Positions 54,561 through 62,640 of a stretch of DNA of 64,000 nucleotides are shown in pieces (the stretch's first letter is position 1; the number at the start of each line of letters is the position of its first letter). This DNA is from Pseudomonas sp. RIT409. GTDB lineage: Bacteria > Pseudomonadota > Gammaproteobacteria > Pseudomonadales > Pseudomonadaceae. A model generated the notes under the pieces. That model saw only the letters and a program-made list of their open reading frames with translations, was not told the DNA's origin and made no database searches. Where the stretch lies: assembly GCF_003052515.2 (NCBI RefSeq), contig NZ_QARE02000007.1, forward strand, positions 222,360 to 286,359, given 5' to 3'. Made by a program: the position numbers and the translations under genes.

Positions 54561-55457
54561 TCAGGGCACGATCACCGGTTGCTCTACCTCATCCAACACC
54601 GTTTTCAACAATGCCAACGTGGCTTGCTGCCGTTGTGCGTCTCGGTAGACCAGCCCGATCTGCAGTGGAACTCGCGGCTCGCTCAGGGGCTTCCACAACA
54701 GCTCCTCATTATCTTGGATGCCCTCGGCCCGCCCCGGCAGCACCGTGGCCAGTTTCATGTGGGCGAGGCTGTCGAGAATGCCCGCCATGTTGTTCAGTTC
54801 GGCCTGGACGTGGGCGCGGCGCCCCAGATTGCTCAGTTGCGTCTGCCAGATCTGCCTCACTTGGAATTCTTCACCCAGTAACAACATCGGCAGCTCGGCT
54901 GCCTGGCTCATCGAGACTTTTTTGAAATCCCGCAACGGATGATTGGCCGGGATGACGAGCTTGAGTTCGTCTTCGTAGAGCATCAGTCCGTGCAGCCCCG
55001 GCTGACGTGGTGGCAAATAGCTGATGCCGATGTCCAGCGAGCCGTTGAGCAGACGTCGTTCAATTTCCATCGCGCTCAACTCGTAAATCTGGACCACCAG
55101 ATGTGGCTGCTCCTTGCGCACATGCTCCAGCATTTGCGGAACCAGGCTCGAATGCACGGTCTGCATCACGCCAATGGCCAGCGTCCTTTGCGATTGACCT
55201 TTGAAGTTGCGCAGCGCATCGCGTGCCCGCTGCATACCCTCCAGCAACGGAACGGCGTGGTTGTACAGCGTGTGGGCGGCCAGGGTCGGCAGCAAACGCT
55301 TGCTAATGCGCTCGAACAGGCTCACATCGAGGCTGTGTTCGAGCAGGCGGATCTGTTGCGACAGTGCCGGTTGGGATAAGGACAACCGTTCGGCCGCACG
55401 CCCCACATGGCCTTCTTCGTAGACCGCGACGAAATAACGCAGTTGGCGGAAATCCAT
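54561..55457 (-). CDS. LysR-family transcriptional regulator
   Basis: A 298-residue LTTR: N-terminal winged HTH (MDFRQLRYFVAVYEEGHVGR, AERLSLSQPALSQQIRLLE) and a periplasmic-binding-protein-like effector domain (about 90-295). Resembles the CynR/CbbR-type branch. Divergent from the MOSC operon (about 100 bp apart), which is its most likely target. It converges on the RsmY-like RNA. Effector unknown. Confidence 0.92.
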   Translation of the reverse strand: MDFRQLRYFVAVYEEGHVGRAAERLSLSQPALSQQIRLLEHSLDVSLFERISKRLLPTLAAHTLYNHAVPLLEGMQRARDALRNFKGQSQRTLAIGVMQTVHSSLVPQMLEHVRKEQPHLVVQIYELSAMEIERRLLNGSLDIGISYLPPRQPGLHGLMLYEDELKLVIPANHPLRDFKKVSMSQAAELPMLLLGEEFQVRQIWQTQLSNLGRRAHVQAELNNMAGILDSLAHMKLATVLPGRAEGIQDNEELLWKPLSEPRVPLQIGLVYRDAQRQQATLALLKTVLDEVEQPVIVP

Positions 55458-55559
55458 AAGCCCTGCTTATCGAAATGGCTGGAAAATCGAAATGGTCGTT
55501 TGCCTGGCTGACGCATAGTCTACCCGCAACTCTCCAGGGTTACAGGACCTCGCGGCAGA

Positions 55560-56258
55560 ATGAACAGTGTTCGTGTTGACGGTGTTTACATAGGTAAAGC
55601 GAAAAATCTGGGTCATGGATTGATCAGCGATATCGACAAGCACCGGTTGGACCGACGCTTATGGCTATGGCCGCAAGGGCTGGGCACCGATGAGCACGGC
55701 GATCCGCGCTTCCACACTGGGCCTGAACGCGCCCTGCACCATTACCCTTCCGAGCATTACGCCTACTGGCGCAAGCATTACCCGAACGTTGACTGGTGCG
55801 CGCCCGCGTTTGGGGAAAACCTGTCGTCCAGCGGGCTGACCGAAGAGCATGCCTGCCTCGGGGATCTCTTTCGCTGGGGCGAGGCACTTCTGCAGATCAG
55901 CCAGCCACGCTCCCCTTGCTACCGGCTGAGCCACCGCTGGGGGATCGAAGGGTTGCCCCAGCATGCCCAGGAAACGGGCCGTTGTGGCTGGTTCTATCGC
56001 GTGTTGAAACCCGGCTTTGTCAGCCCCGAGGACGAGTTCCAGCTTATTCAGCGCAGCTACCCCGGCCTCACCGTGGCCTGGGCGTTGCGCAGTTTTTTCC
56101 AGGAGCCGCTCGAACACGCGGGCCTCAAGAAACTTGTCGATTGCCCGGTATTGTCGACCCGCTGGCGGGACATTGCCCTGAAACGCCTGCGCACCGGTCG
56201 CGTCGAGGACTGGAGCGATCGCTTGCTTGGCCTGCCACTCGAGGGATTGCGCGCATGA
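55560..56258 (+). CDS. MOSC-domain protein (YiiM-like)
   Basis: A 232-residue MOSC-domain protein like E. coli YiiM, a molybdenum-cofactor-dependent reductase of N-hydroxylated compounds in characterised members. Features: GDPRFHTGPERALHHYPSEH (phosphate/cofactor region), CAPAFGENLSSSGL (conserved FGEN), QISQPRSPCYRLSHR (the conserved cysteine of the QPRxPC motif that would bind molybdenum) and the C-terminal YiiM helix region. The start ATG 55560 has weak GCGGC upstream. It overlaps the next gene by ATGA. Confidence 0.9.
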   Translation: MNSVRVDGVYIGKAKNLGHGLISDIDKHRLDRRLWLWPQGLGTDEHGDPRFHTGPERALHHYPSEHYAYWRKHYPNVDWCAPAFGENLSSSGLTEEHACLGDLFRWGEALLQISQPRSPCYRLSHRWGIEGLPQHAQETGRCGWFYRVLKPGFVSPEDEFQLIQRSYPGLTVAWALRSFFQEPLEHAGLKKLVDCPVLSTRWRDIALKRLRTGRVEDWSDRLLGLPLEGLRA

Positions 56259-56959
56259 ACCTGTTCAAACGACTGCGCTCAGTCGCCGAATCGCCCTCTT
56301 CTGTCGCCGAACCTTCCAGCCTGTTGCCGCCCTTGGAACGTCTGCGCCAGCGCACCGGCAGCGATGAGGCCGGGTTCTTCGCTGCCGAGTACGACGCTTT
56401 TACGGGTGCGATGAAGCTTGCCCGCTTATGGGGCGAACGTCACCGGCGCGGGCATTGTGGCGTGCTTTCGGCCAGCGGCGGCCGTTTCGATGGACTGCTC
56501 GAATCCCTCGCGACCGATTTCTGCCGTGTCCCGTTCAACGATCTGGCCGCCGTCGAAGCAGCCGTGGATTCCCGCACGGTGGCCATCGTTCTGGAGCCCA
56601 TACAGGGCGAAACCGTGGTGACGCCAGCCACTCACACCTATGTGCGGGGTATGGAACGGTTATGCCGGGCGTTGAACATCCTGCTGATCCTCAATGTGGC
56701 ACGCGGCACGCCTGGCCCGCTTGGCGGCCTGTTGTGCGAGGAGGCCTATGGCGTTCGCGGGGACATCGTCGTGGTGGGCGATCACTCCAATCGCAGCCCG
56801 CGCATCGCGGCGCTGCTTGCAAGAGATCACGCGTGCATGGCACCCATGAATGTGCTGCCTGGCTACGTTCAGCAGCCATCTTCCGATGTGCGCGCGGCGT
56901 ACTCGGTCGCGCCAATTCGACCGCAGCGCGCCCTTCTGCCCCGTGGCTTGATGGCTTGA
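56255..56959 (+). CDS. Shrunken class-III-aminotransferase-like protein, probably without PLP activity
   Basis: A 234-residue protein coupled by ATGA to the MOSC gene. Its middle (TVAIVLEPIQGETVVTPATH and RGMERLCRALNILLILN) clearly matches the E-P-IQGE and helix region of acetylornithine-type aminotransferases. However, where the family has D-E-VQ-G-GRTG, this protein reads NVARGTPGPLGG. The PLP lysine (usually in T-x-x-K-x-x-GGG) is not seen; VVVGDHSNRS stands at about that place. The N-terminal domain is also short. Codon use is intact and the frame is open, so it is more a repurposed domain than a decaying pseudogene. Function unknown. Confidence 0.75.
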   Translation: MNLFKRLRSVAESPSSVAEPSSLLPPLERLRQRTGSDEAGFFAAEYDAFTGAMKLARLWGERHRRGHCGVLSASGGRFDGLLESLATDFCRVPFNDLAAVEAAVDSRTVAIVLEPIQGETVVTPATHTYVRGMERLCRALNILLILNVARGTPGPLGGLLCEEAYGVRGDIVVVGDHSNRSPRIAALLARDHACMAPMNVLPGYVQQPSSDVRAAYSVAPIRPQRALLPRGLMA

Positions 56960-56999
56960 AGCGACCCTATACCGTCTTGCGTTGCGTACGCCTCGTCCT

Positions 57000-57031
57000 G
57001 CACCGGAAAAATAGGTGCGGGGCGTTTTTTT
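57000..57031 (+). terminator. Weak hairpin terminator after the MOSC operon
   Basis: GCACC and GGTGC arms (57000-57018), then GGGGCG and seven T residues. The stem is short, so confidence is moderate. Confidence 0.45.
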
Positions 57032-57139
57032 GCCATCAGGTAATGGCTTGCTGACATGTCAGGCGGAACCCCTGTGTGCCAACAAGGTCGATTGACTGTG
57101 CGGCCTCACAGGCCGCGAACTCACTCAGGAGCCTTTCCC

Positions 57140-57301
57140 ATGGACATCATTCGCATCATCTTCGCCATCCTGCTGCCACCCCTGGGCGTGTTCCTGCAAG
57201 TTGGTTTCGGCGGGGCCTTTTGGCTCAACATCCTGCTGACGCTCTTGGGCTATATTCCCGGCATCGTTCATGCCGTGTACATCATCGCCAGCCGCAAATA
57301 A
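57140..57301 (+). CDS. Pmp3/YqaE-family small membrane peptide
   Basis: A 53-residue proteolipid of the Pmp3 (YqaE/UPF0057) family: two transmembrane helices and the family signature (FAILLPPLGVFLQVGFGGAF) followed by LNILLTLLGYIPGIVHAVYI. Members help membrane potential or salt/cold stress tolerance. The ATG at 57140 has AGGAG upstream; the longer frame from 57056 is not needed. Confidence 0.92.
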   Translation: MDIIRIIFAILLPPLGVFLQVGFGGAFWLNILLTLLGYIPGIVHAVYIIASRK

Positions 57302-57325
57302 GCCTGCCGGCTCATGCTTTCGTCT

Positions 57326-57344
57326 GTAGCAGCCGTGCTGCTAC
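57326..57344. repeat. Hairpin between the Pmp3 gene and pqqH
   Basis: GTAGCAGC-CGT-GCTGCTAC, a perfect 8-bp stem with a 3-base loop between convergent genes; no T run. Possibly a degenerate REP relative or a transcript-end structure. Confidence 0.55.
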
Positions 57345-57363
57345 GGGCGACGGACTCTCTGCC

Positions 57364-59190
57364 TCACCCCTCAAGCACCTTGCGATAAAACGCCCACTCG
57401 GTCTCCAGTGCGTGGGCCTGATTGCTGGCCTTGCGGAAGCCATGGCGCTCATCCGGGTAGAAATGCCCCTCCGCAAGAATCCCTCTGTCCAACAGTGCGT
57501 TGAGCATATCGCGAGTCTGCGCCGGGACGACCACCGCATCGAGTTCGCCCTGGAAGAAGATGACGGGCGCCGTGATGCGATCGGCATGTAACAGCGGCGT
57601 GCGTTCCTTGTAACGAGCCATGTCGATGTCGGGATCGCCAATCAGCCAATCCAGGTAGTCCGCCTCGAACTTGTGTGTTGCCTCGGCCAATGCCAAAGGG
57701 TCGCTGACCCCATAAAGACTGGCGCCGGCCCGAAACACGTCTTTGAACGCCAGCGCACACAACGCCGTGTAACCGCCTGCACTGCCCCCGCGTATGAACG
57801 CCTTGTCAGGGTCGATCAGCCCTTGGTCGCCCAAATACTCCACGGCTGCGCAAGCGTCTTCGACATCCGCCACACCCCATTCCAGAAACAGCGCCTGCCG
57901 ATAGGCGCGTCCGTAACCGGTACTGCCTCGGTAATTGAGGTCGGCCACCGCGAAGCCTCGTTGCGTCCAGTATTGAATGCGCGGGTCGAGCACTGGGTAG
58001 CAGGCAGATGTCGGGCCGCCGTGGATGAACACCACCAGCGGCGGTTTCTCTTCGCCATTCATGGCCGGGTAAAAGTAGCCATGGGCTTCTTCGCCGCCAC
58101 TGGGATAGCGCAGGGTTTGTGGCTGGCTGATGCGTGTCGGGGGCAGCGGCGCGACGCCGCCTGCCAACACACGAATGTTTTTGTCCGTGCGCCCGATCGC
58201 CAGGACCGCCGAGGGGCTGACTGCCGACGCAGCAATGCAATACAAGTAGTCATCGTCCATGGCCAAGCTGCGAAACCGGCTGTAGCTGCTGCTGAAATCG
58301 TCCAAATCACCCCTGGCTGACTGGATGCCCAGCTTTCCTACGCCATCTTCCGACCACGTCGCCAGGTACGTAGTGTGGTCAATGGGCAACCAGGTCGAAC
58401 CCCCCAGTTGCCAGGGCGCGGGCGCGTGATCGGCGCTGGCGGCGGGCAAGGCTTTGAGGCCTTCCAGGGTCTCGACCCACGGCTGCCAGAAGCCGGCGCG
58501 GTCGGTCAGGCAGTACAGACGGCCGCAAGCATCGAAGCGCGGCTGCTGGAGTGATTCCAGCCCCAGTCCACCTGCCAGACAATGCGGCCGGCCCCAGTTT
58601 CCACCGTTGTGGCGCTCGACGCTCATCAGACGGGTCGATGTCCACGGCTGATGAGGCCGCCACCATTCGATCCAGACAAGTCGATTGCCATCAGGGCTCA
58701 TCACCGGCGACGCGTAGAAGTCGGCACCTTCGGCCAGGACATGGCGCTGGGCGTCCGCTAAATCGATGGCGACGAGTCGATGGACATCGCCGTCTTCTTC
58801 GACCGCCAGAATCTGTCCGTGAGCGAATCGGACATCGCCGTAGCGTTTGTCGTCGGTGGTCAGTGCTTCGGGGAGCCCGCCCTCGAACGCCTGCACGTAG
58901 ATCTGCTGATCCGCCTCATTGACGAATGCCACCGCGTTGTCTGTCACGCAGAACGAGCCACCGCCGTATTCGTAGACCCGACTACGAACGCTGAAACCCT
59001 CTGGCGTCAAACAGATCTTGTCGCCATTGCGCCAGCGCCAGATGCGCGAAGCGGCATCCTGCGGGCGAAATTCACTCCAGAAAAGGCCCGCAGGGCTGGC
59101 GCTCAGTTCGGCGAAATCGATGCCCGCCGCCACGGCCTGGGCGGCAGTGAACAGGTCAGGATTTGGCGATGAGGCGTGAGTTTCGTTCAT
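57364..59190 (-). CDS. pqqH: S9 prolyl-oligopeptidase-family peptidase of the pqq cluster
   Basis: A 608-residue serine peptidase: N-terminal seven-bladed propeller (about 20-350) and C-terminal alpha/beta hydrolase domain with [13 protein letters not shown] (nucleophile Ser), the Asp in [11 protein letters not shown] and the His in YPDERHGF. It lies last in the pqq cluster, as PA1990 (pqqH) does in P. aeruginosa; in other P. fluorescens strains a gene of this kind is called pqqM. It is not needed for the known chemistry but may trim PqqA-derived peptides (inference). The start at 59190 ([10 protein letters not shown]) lies inside pqqE, overlapping it by 35 bp. Confidence 0.88.
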   Translation of the reverse strand: MNETHASSPNPDLFTAAQAVAAGIDFAELSASPAGLFWSEFRPQDAASRIWRWRNGDKICLTPEGFSVRSRVYEYGGGSFCVTDNAVAFVNEADQQIYVQAFEGGLPEALTTDDKRYGDVRFAHGQILAVEEDGDVHRLVAIDLADAQRHVLAEGADFYASPVMSPDGNRLVWIEWWRPHQPWTSTRLMSVERHNGGNWGRPHCLAGGLGLESLQQPRFDACGRLYCLTDRAGFWQPWVETLEGLKALPAASADHAPAPWQLGGSTWLPIDHTTYLATWSEDGVGKLGIQSARGDLDDFSSSYSRFRSLAMDDDYLYCIAASAVSPSAVLAIGRTDKNIRVLAGGVAPLPPTRISQPQTLRYPSGGEEAHGYFYPAMNGEEKPPLVVFIHGGPTSACYPVLDPRIQYWTQRGFAVADLNYRGSTGYGRAYRQALFLEWGVADVEDACAAVEYLGDQGLIDPDKAFIRGGSAGGYTALCALAFKDVFRAGASLYGVSDPLALAEATHKFEADYLDWLIGDPDIDMARYKERTPLLHADRITAPVIFFQGELDAVVVPAQTRDMLNALLDRGILAEGHFYPDERHGFRKASNQAHALETEWAFYRKVLEG

Positions 59191-60325
59191 TGCGGAAGGC
59201 CAGTTGCTCGATGGTCTGGTTAGCATACTCGGCTTCTTCACGCGCTTGGGTGATCAAGCTGTGCTGTGGCGACTTGGCGCACACCGGGTCCGCGTTGCTG
59301 GCATCTCCCGTCAGCATGAATGCCTGGCAGCGGCACCCGCCAAAGTCTTTTTCCTTCTCGTCGCAAGACCTGCACGGCTCAGGCATCCATTCGTAGCCGC
59401 GAAAGCGATTGAAGCCAAACGAGTCATACCAGATGTGCTGCAGGCTGTGGTCGCGCACGTTGGGGAACTGGATCGGCATCTGGCGTGCGCCATGGCAAGG
59501 CAGGGCCGTGCCATCGGGGGTGACGGTCAGGAACAGGTTGCCCCAGCCATTCATGCACGCCTTTGGCCGTTCTTCATAGTAATCAGGCGTTACGAAGATC
59601 AATTTGACCGGATGGTTTTGCGCCGCAAGGCGTGCCCGGTAATCGTTGGTGATCCGCTCGGCGCGCTCCAGTTGCGCTCGAGTGGGCAGCAGCCCAACCC
59701 GGTTCAAATGTGCCCACCCATAGAATTGGCAGGTGGCCAATTCGACGAAATCCGCTTCCAAGGCCACACACAGTTCGATGATCTTGTCGATTCGGTCGAT
59801 GTTGTGACGATGCGTGACGAAGTTAAGCACCATCGGGTAGCCGTGTTTCTTCACCGCCCGGGCCATTTCCAGCTTTTGGGCAAATGCCTTTTTCGAGCCT
59901 GCGAGCATGTTGTTCACTTGCTCGTCGCTGGCCTGGAAGCTGATCTGGATATGGTCGAGGCCGGCGGCCTTGAAATCGATGATTTTCTGCTCGGTCAGGC
60001 CGATGCCGGAGGTGATCAGGTTGGTGTAGAAGCCCAGCCTACGAGCCTCGCGGATCAGCTCCGCCAAGTCCTGGCGGACCAAGGGTTCACCACCGGAAAA
60101 GCCGATCTGTGCCGCGCCCATCTGCCGGGCTTCGGCCATTACCTTGAACCATTGCTCGGTCGTCAGTTCGGCCCCTTGCCGGGCGAAATCCAAAGGATTG
60201 GAACAATACGGGCATTGCAGCGGGCAACGGTAGGTCAGTTCGGCGAGCAGCCACAGCGGCAGGCCGACCGGGGGCGTGGGCGGGATGTGGACATTGGAGC
60301 TGCCAACGGTCGACTGCTCGCTCAT
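59156..60325 (-). CDS. pqqE: PqqA peptide cyclase (radical SAM)
   Basis: Joins Glu and Tyr of PqqA by a C-C bond. The 389 residues have radical-SAM cysteines C34-x3-C38-x2-C41 ([12 protein letters not shown]) and a SPASM domain with auxiliary-cluster cysteines ([35 protein letters not shown]). The start is at 60325 ([10 protein letters not shown]), four bases after the pqqD stop. It needs PqqD to bind the substrate peptide. Confidence 0.96.
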   Translation of the reverse strand: MSEQSTVGSSNVHIPPTPPVGLPLWLLAELTYRCPLQCPYCSNPLDFARQGAELTTEQWFKVMAEARQMGAAQIGFSGGEPLVRQDLAELIREARRLGFYTNLITSGIGLTEQKIIDFKAAGLDHIQISFQASDEQVNNMLAGSKKAFAQKLEMARAVKKHGYPMVLNFVTHRHNIDRIDKIIELCVALEADFVELATCQFYGWAHLNRVGLLPTRAQLERAERITNDYRARLAAQNHPVKLIFVTPDYYEERPKACMNGWGNLFLTVTPDGTALPCHGARQMPIQFPNVRDHSLQHIWYDSFGFNRFRGYEWMPEPCRSCDEKEKDFGGCRCQAFMLTGDASNADPVCAKSPQHSLITQAREEAEYANQTIEQLAFRNERNSRLIAKS

Positions 60326-60329
60326 TGCA

Positions 60330-60605
60330 TCAGGCCAGTTCGATCCAGTGTTCGGCACGGGCGACCTCCATGAATTGCTCGACGTCTTCGCCCAACTGCG
60401 GAACGCCGGGGAATTTCTCGTCGAGAATCGCAATGATCGCGCCCACGTCACGCTGACCGTCGATCAGGCCACCTATCGCCGCAGCGCTTTCGTTGAGTTT
60501 GATCATGCCCTCGGGGTACAGCAGCACGTGGCCATTCTGTGCCGGTTCGAACTGAAAACGATACCCCCGGCGCCAGTTGGGCACTTGTTGACGATTGAAG
60601 CTCAT
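60330..60605 (-). CDS. pqqD: PQQ biosynthesis peptide chaperone PqqD
   Basis: A 91-residue RiPP recognition protein that binds PqqA and presents it to PqqE. Typical sequence: QPVPNW-like start ([20 protein letters not shown]), [20 protein letters not shown]. It overlaps the pqqC stop region by ATGA, so C, D and E are translationally coupled. Confidence 0.95.
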   Translation of the reverse strand: MSFNRQQVPNWRRGYRFQFEPAQNGHVLLYPEGMIKLNESAAAIGGLIDGQRDVGAIIAILDEKFPGVPQLGEDVEQFMEVARAEHWIELA

Positions 60606-61357
60606 AGGGCGATTCCTTTATGCCAGACCCGTTGATCGGTGACGCTGTGGTAGGGCGCGCGGTTCAGCTCGTAGGCCATGGTCATGGCATCCAGCATGCT
60701 CCACAAAATGTCGAGTTTGAACTGCAGGATTTCGAGCATGCGCTGCTGACTCTCCCAAGTAGTGTAGTGCTGCAGGGTTATGGTCAGGCCGTGCTCGACA
60801 TCGCGACGGGCCTGACCCAGACGCGTGCGGAAATACTCGTAGCCCGCTGGGTCGATCCAAGGGTAGTGCTGGGGCCAACTGTCCAGGCGAGACTGGTGGA
60901 TCTGCGGGGCGAACAGCTCAGTGAGCGAACTGCTCGCCGCCTCTTGCCAAGTGGCTCGGCGGGCGAAGTTCACGTAAGCGTCGACGGCGAATCTGACGCC
61001 AGGCAGGACCAGTTCCTGCGAGCGCAGTTGATCGGGGTCCAACCCCACGGCCTGACCCAGGCGCAGCCAGGCTTCGATCCCGCCGTCTTCCCCAGGTGCG
61101 CCATCATGATCGAGCAGGCGTTGAATCCATTCGCGACGGACTTCCCGGTCCGGACAGTTGGCCAGAATAGCGGCGTCCTTCAACGGAATGTTCACTTGGT
61201 AGTAAAAGCGGTTGGCGACCCAGCCCTGAATCTGCTCCCGCGTCGCGCGGCCTTCGTACATGGCCACATGGTAGGGGTGATAGATGTGGTAATACGCGCC
61301 CTTGGCGCGCAGCGCCTGTTCGAATTCGGAGGGGGACAGTGGCTTTTGGTCGCTCAT
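60602..61357 (-). CDS. pqqC: Pyrroloquinoline-quinone synthase
   Basis: Cofactor-free oxidase performing the final ring closure and eight-electron oxidation to PQQ. The 251 residues include [15 protein letters not shown] (active-site His), the [20 protein letters not shown] helix, [16 protein letters not shown] and [18 protein letters not shown]. The start is at 61357 ([10 protein letters not shown]), 34 bp after pqqB. Confidence 0.97.
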   Translation of the reverse strand: MSDQKPLSPSEFEQALRAKGAYYHIYHPYHVAMYEGRATREQIQGWVANRFYYQVNIPLKDAAILANCPDREVRREWIQRLLDHDGAPGEDGGIEAWLRLGQAVGLDPDQLRSQELVLPGVRFAVDAYVNFARRATWQEAASSSLTELFAPQIHQSRLDSWPQHYPWIDPAGYEYFRTRLGQARRDVEHGLTITLQHYTTWESQQRMLEILQFKLDILWSMLDAMTMAYELNRAPYHSVTDQRVWHKGIAL

Positions 61358-61391
61358 CTCGGCAGTTTCCTTCGGTTGATCCGTTCCGTGG

Positions 61392-62303
61392 TTACAACGC
61401 AATACTCATCCCGTCGAACGCTACTTCCACCTCACGTCGCGCCAGCTCGGCGCGCTCGGGGGAGTCCTCGTCGAGAATCGGATTGGTATTGTTGATGTGG
61501 ATAAGCACCTTGCGCGGCTTGGGCAGCTTTTCCAGCACGGCGAGCATGCCGCCGGGGCCACTCTGTGCCAGGTGGCCCATCTCTGTGCCGGTGCGGGTAC
61601 CCACGCCTCGGCGCTTCATTTCGTCGTCGTCCCACAGCGTGCCGTCCACCAGCAAGCAATCGGCGCTGCCCATTTTCTCCATCAGTTGTTCATCGACCTG
61701 GCCAAGCCCTGGTGCGTAGAACAGGGTGCCCCCTGTGCGCAGATCCTCGACGACCAGCCCGATGTTGTCCCCTGGATGAGGGTCGAATCGATGCGGCGAG
61801 TAGGGCGGTGCGGCACTGCGCAAGGGAAAGGGCGTAAAGCGCAGGTTAGGGCAGGCTGGAACCACGAAGCTGCCTTGCAATTCGATTCGGTTCCAGACGA
61901 GGCCACCATTCCAATGCTTGAGCATGTTGAACAGCGGAAAACCGGTCGTCAGGTCTTCGTGGACCATGTCGGTGCACCACACCTGATGCGGGCAGCCTTC
62001 GCGAAGGCTCAGCAGTCCGGTGGTGTGGTCAATCTGGCTGTCCATCAAGATGATCGCGCTGATGCCAGTGTCGCGCAGGCCGCGATTGGGCTGCATGGGG
62101 GCGAAACCCTGGAGTTGTGCGCGAATGTCGGGAGATGCGTTGCACAAGACCCAGTTCACGCCGTCATCCGACAACGCGATGGATGACTGAGTGCGCGCCT
62201 GTGCTCGCAGGCTGCCGTCGCGAAAACCGGCGCAGTTGGCGCAGTTGCAGTTCCACTGAGGAAAGCCGCCGCCCGCTGCGGACCCGAGAATCTGGATGTG
62301 CAT
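61392..62303 (-). CDS. pqqB: PQQ biosynthesis oxygenase PqqB
   Basis: Metallo-beta-lactamase-fold protein of 303 residues that hydroxylates a tyrosine of the cross-linked intermediate in current models. Features: [20 protein letters not shown] with further cysteines (zinc site), [17 protein letters not shown] and [19 protein letters not shown]. The start is at 62303; the longer frame adds only a few residues. A terminator-like hairpin lies between pqqA and pqqB. Confidence 0.96.
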   Translation of the reverse strand: MHIQILGSAAGGGFPQWNCNCANCAGFRDGSLRAQARTQSSIALSDDGVNWVLCNASPDIRAQLQGFAPMQPNRGLRDTGISAIILMDSQIDHTTGLLSLREGCPHQVWCTDMVHEDLTTGFPLFNMLKHWNGGLVWNRIELQGSFVVPACPNLRFTPFPLRSAAPPYSPHRFDPHPGDNIGLVVEDLRTGGTLFYAPGLGQVDEQLMEKMGSADCLLVDGTLWDDDEMKRRGVGTRTGTEMGHLAQSGPGGMLAVLEKLPKPRKVLIHINNTNPILDEDSPERAELARREVEVAFDGMSIAL

Positions 62304-62368
62304 GTGTGCTCCGTAACCCATGAGCCGGAGAACGGCGCTGTCCGGCCCGAAAATCTTGAATCCTGTAA

Positions 62369-62397
62369 TAAAAAAGCCCCGGCGAACCGAGGCTTTT
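62369..62397 (-). terminator. Attenuator hairpin between pqqA and pqqB
   Basis: On the minus strand AAAAGCCTCGG-TTCG-CCGGGGCTTTTTT forms an 11-bp stem (one G-U pair) with a T tract. It sets an excess of pqqA transcript over the enzyme genes, as known for pqq operons. Confidence 0.9.
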
Positions 62398-62410
62398 CAT
62401 CGCGCGTCGA

Positions 62411-62485
62411 TCAACGGCTTGCGAAGTACATGGTGACTTCAAAGCCGATGCGCAGGTCGGTGTAAGCAGGTTTAGTCCACGACAT
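62411..62485 (-). CDS. pqqA: Coenzyme PQQ precursor peptide PqqA
   Basis: A 24-residue peptide ([20 protein letters not shown], then FASR). It contains the Glu16 and Tyr20 that supply all atoms of PQQ. The start at 62485 has GGAG upstream. Too short for ordinary gene finding, but its position before pqqB and the invariant E-x3-Y make it certain. Confidence 0.97.
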
Positions 62486-62640
62486 GGGAGACTCCTTCCA
62501 ATTGAATGCAACGGTGAGAGGTACAGCGTTAGTACGCCTGCACGAGGAGACGTTCAAATGCTTAGGCGGCTATGTTACTAAAAATCTCGGCTTGCCAACG
62601 GTGAAATATCGGATAAAGCGTTTTGCACACCGAGCAATGA

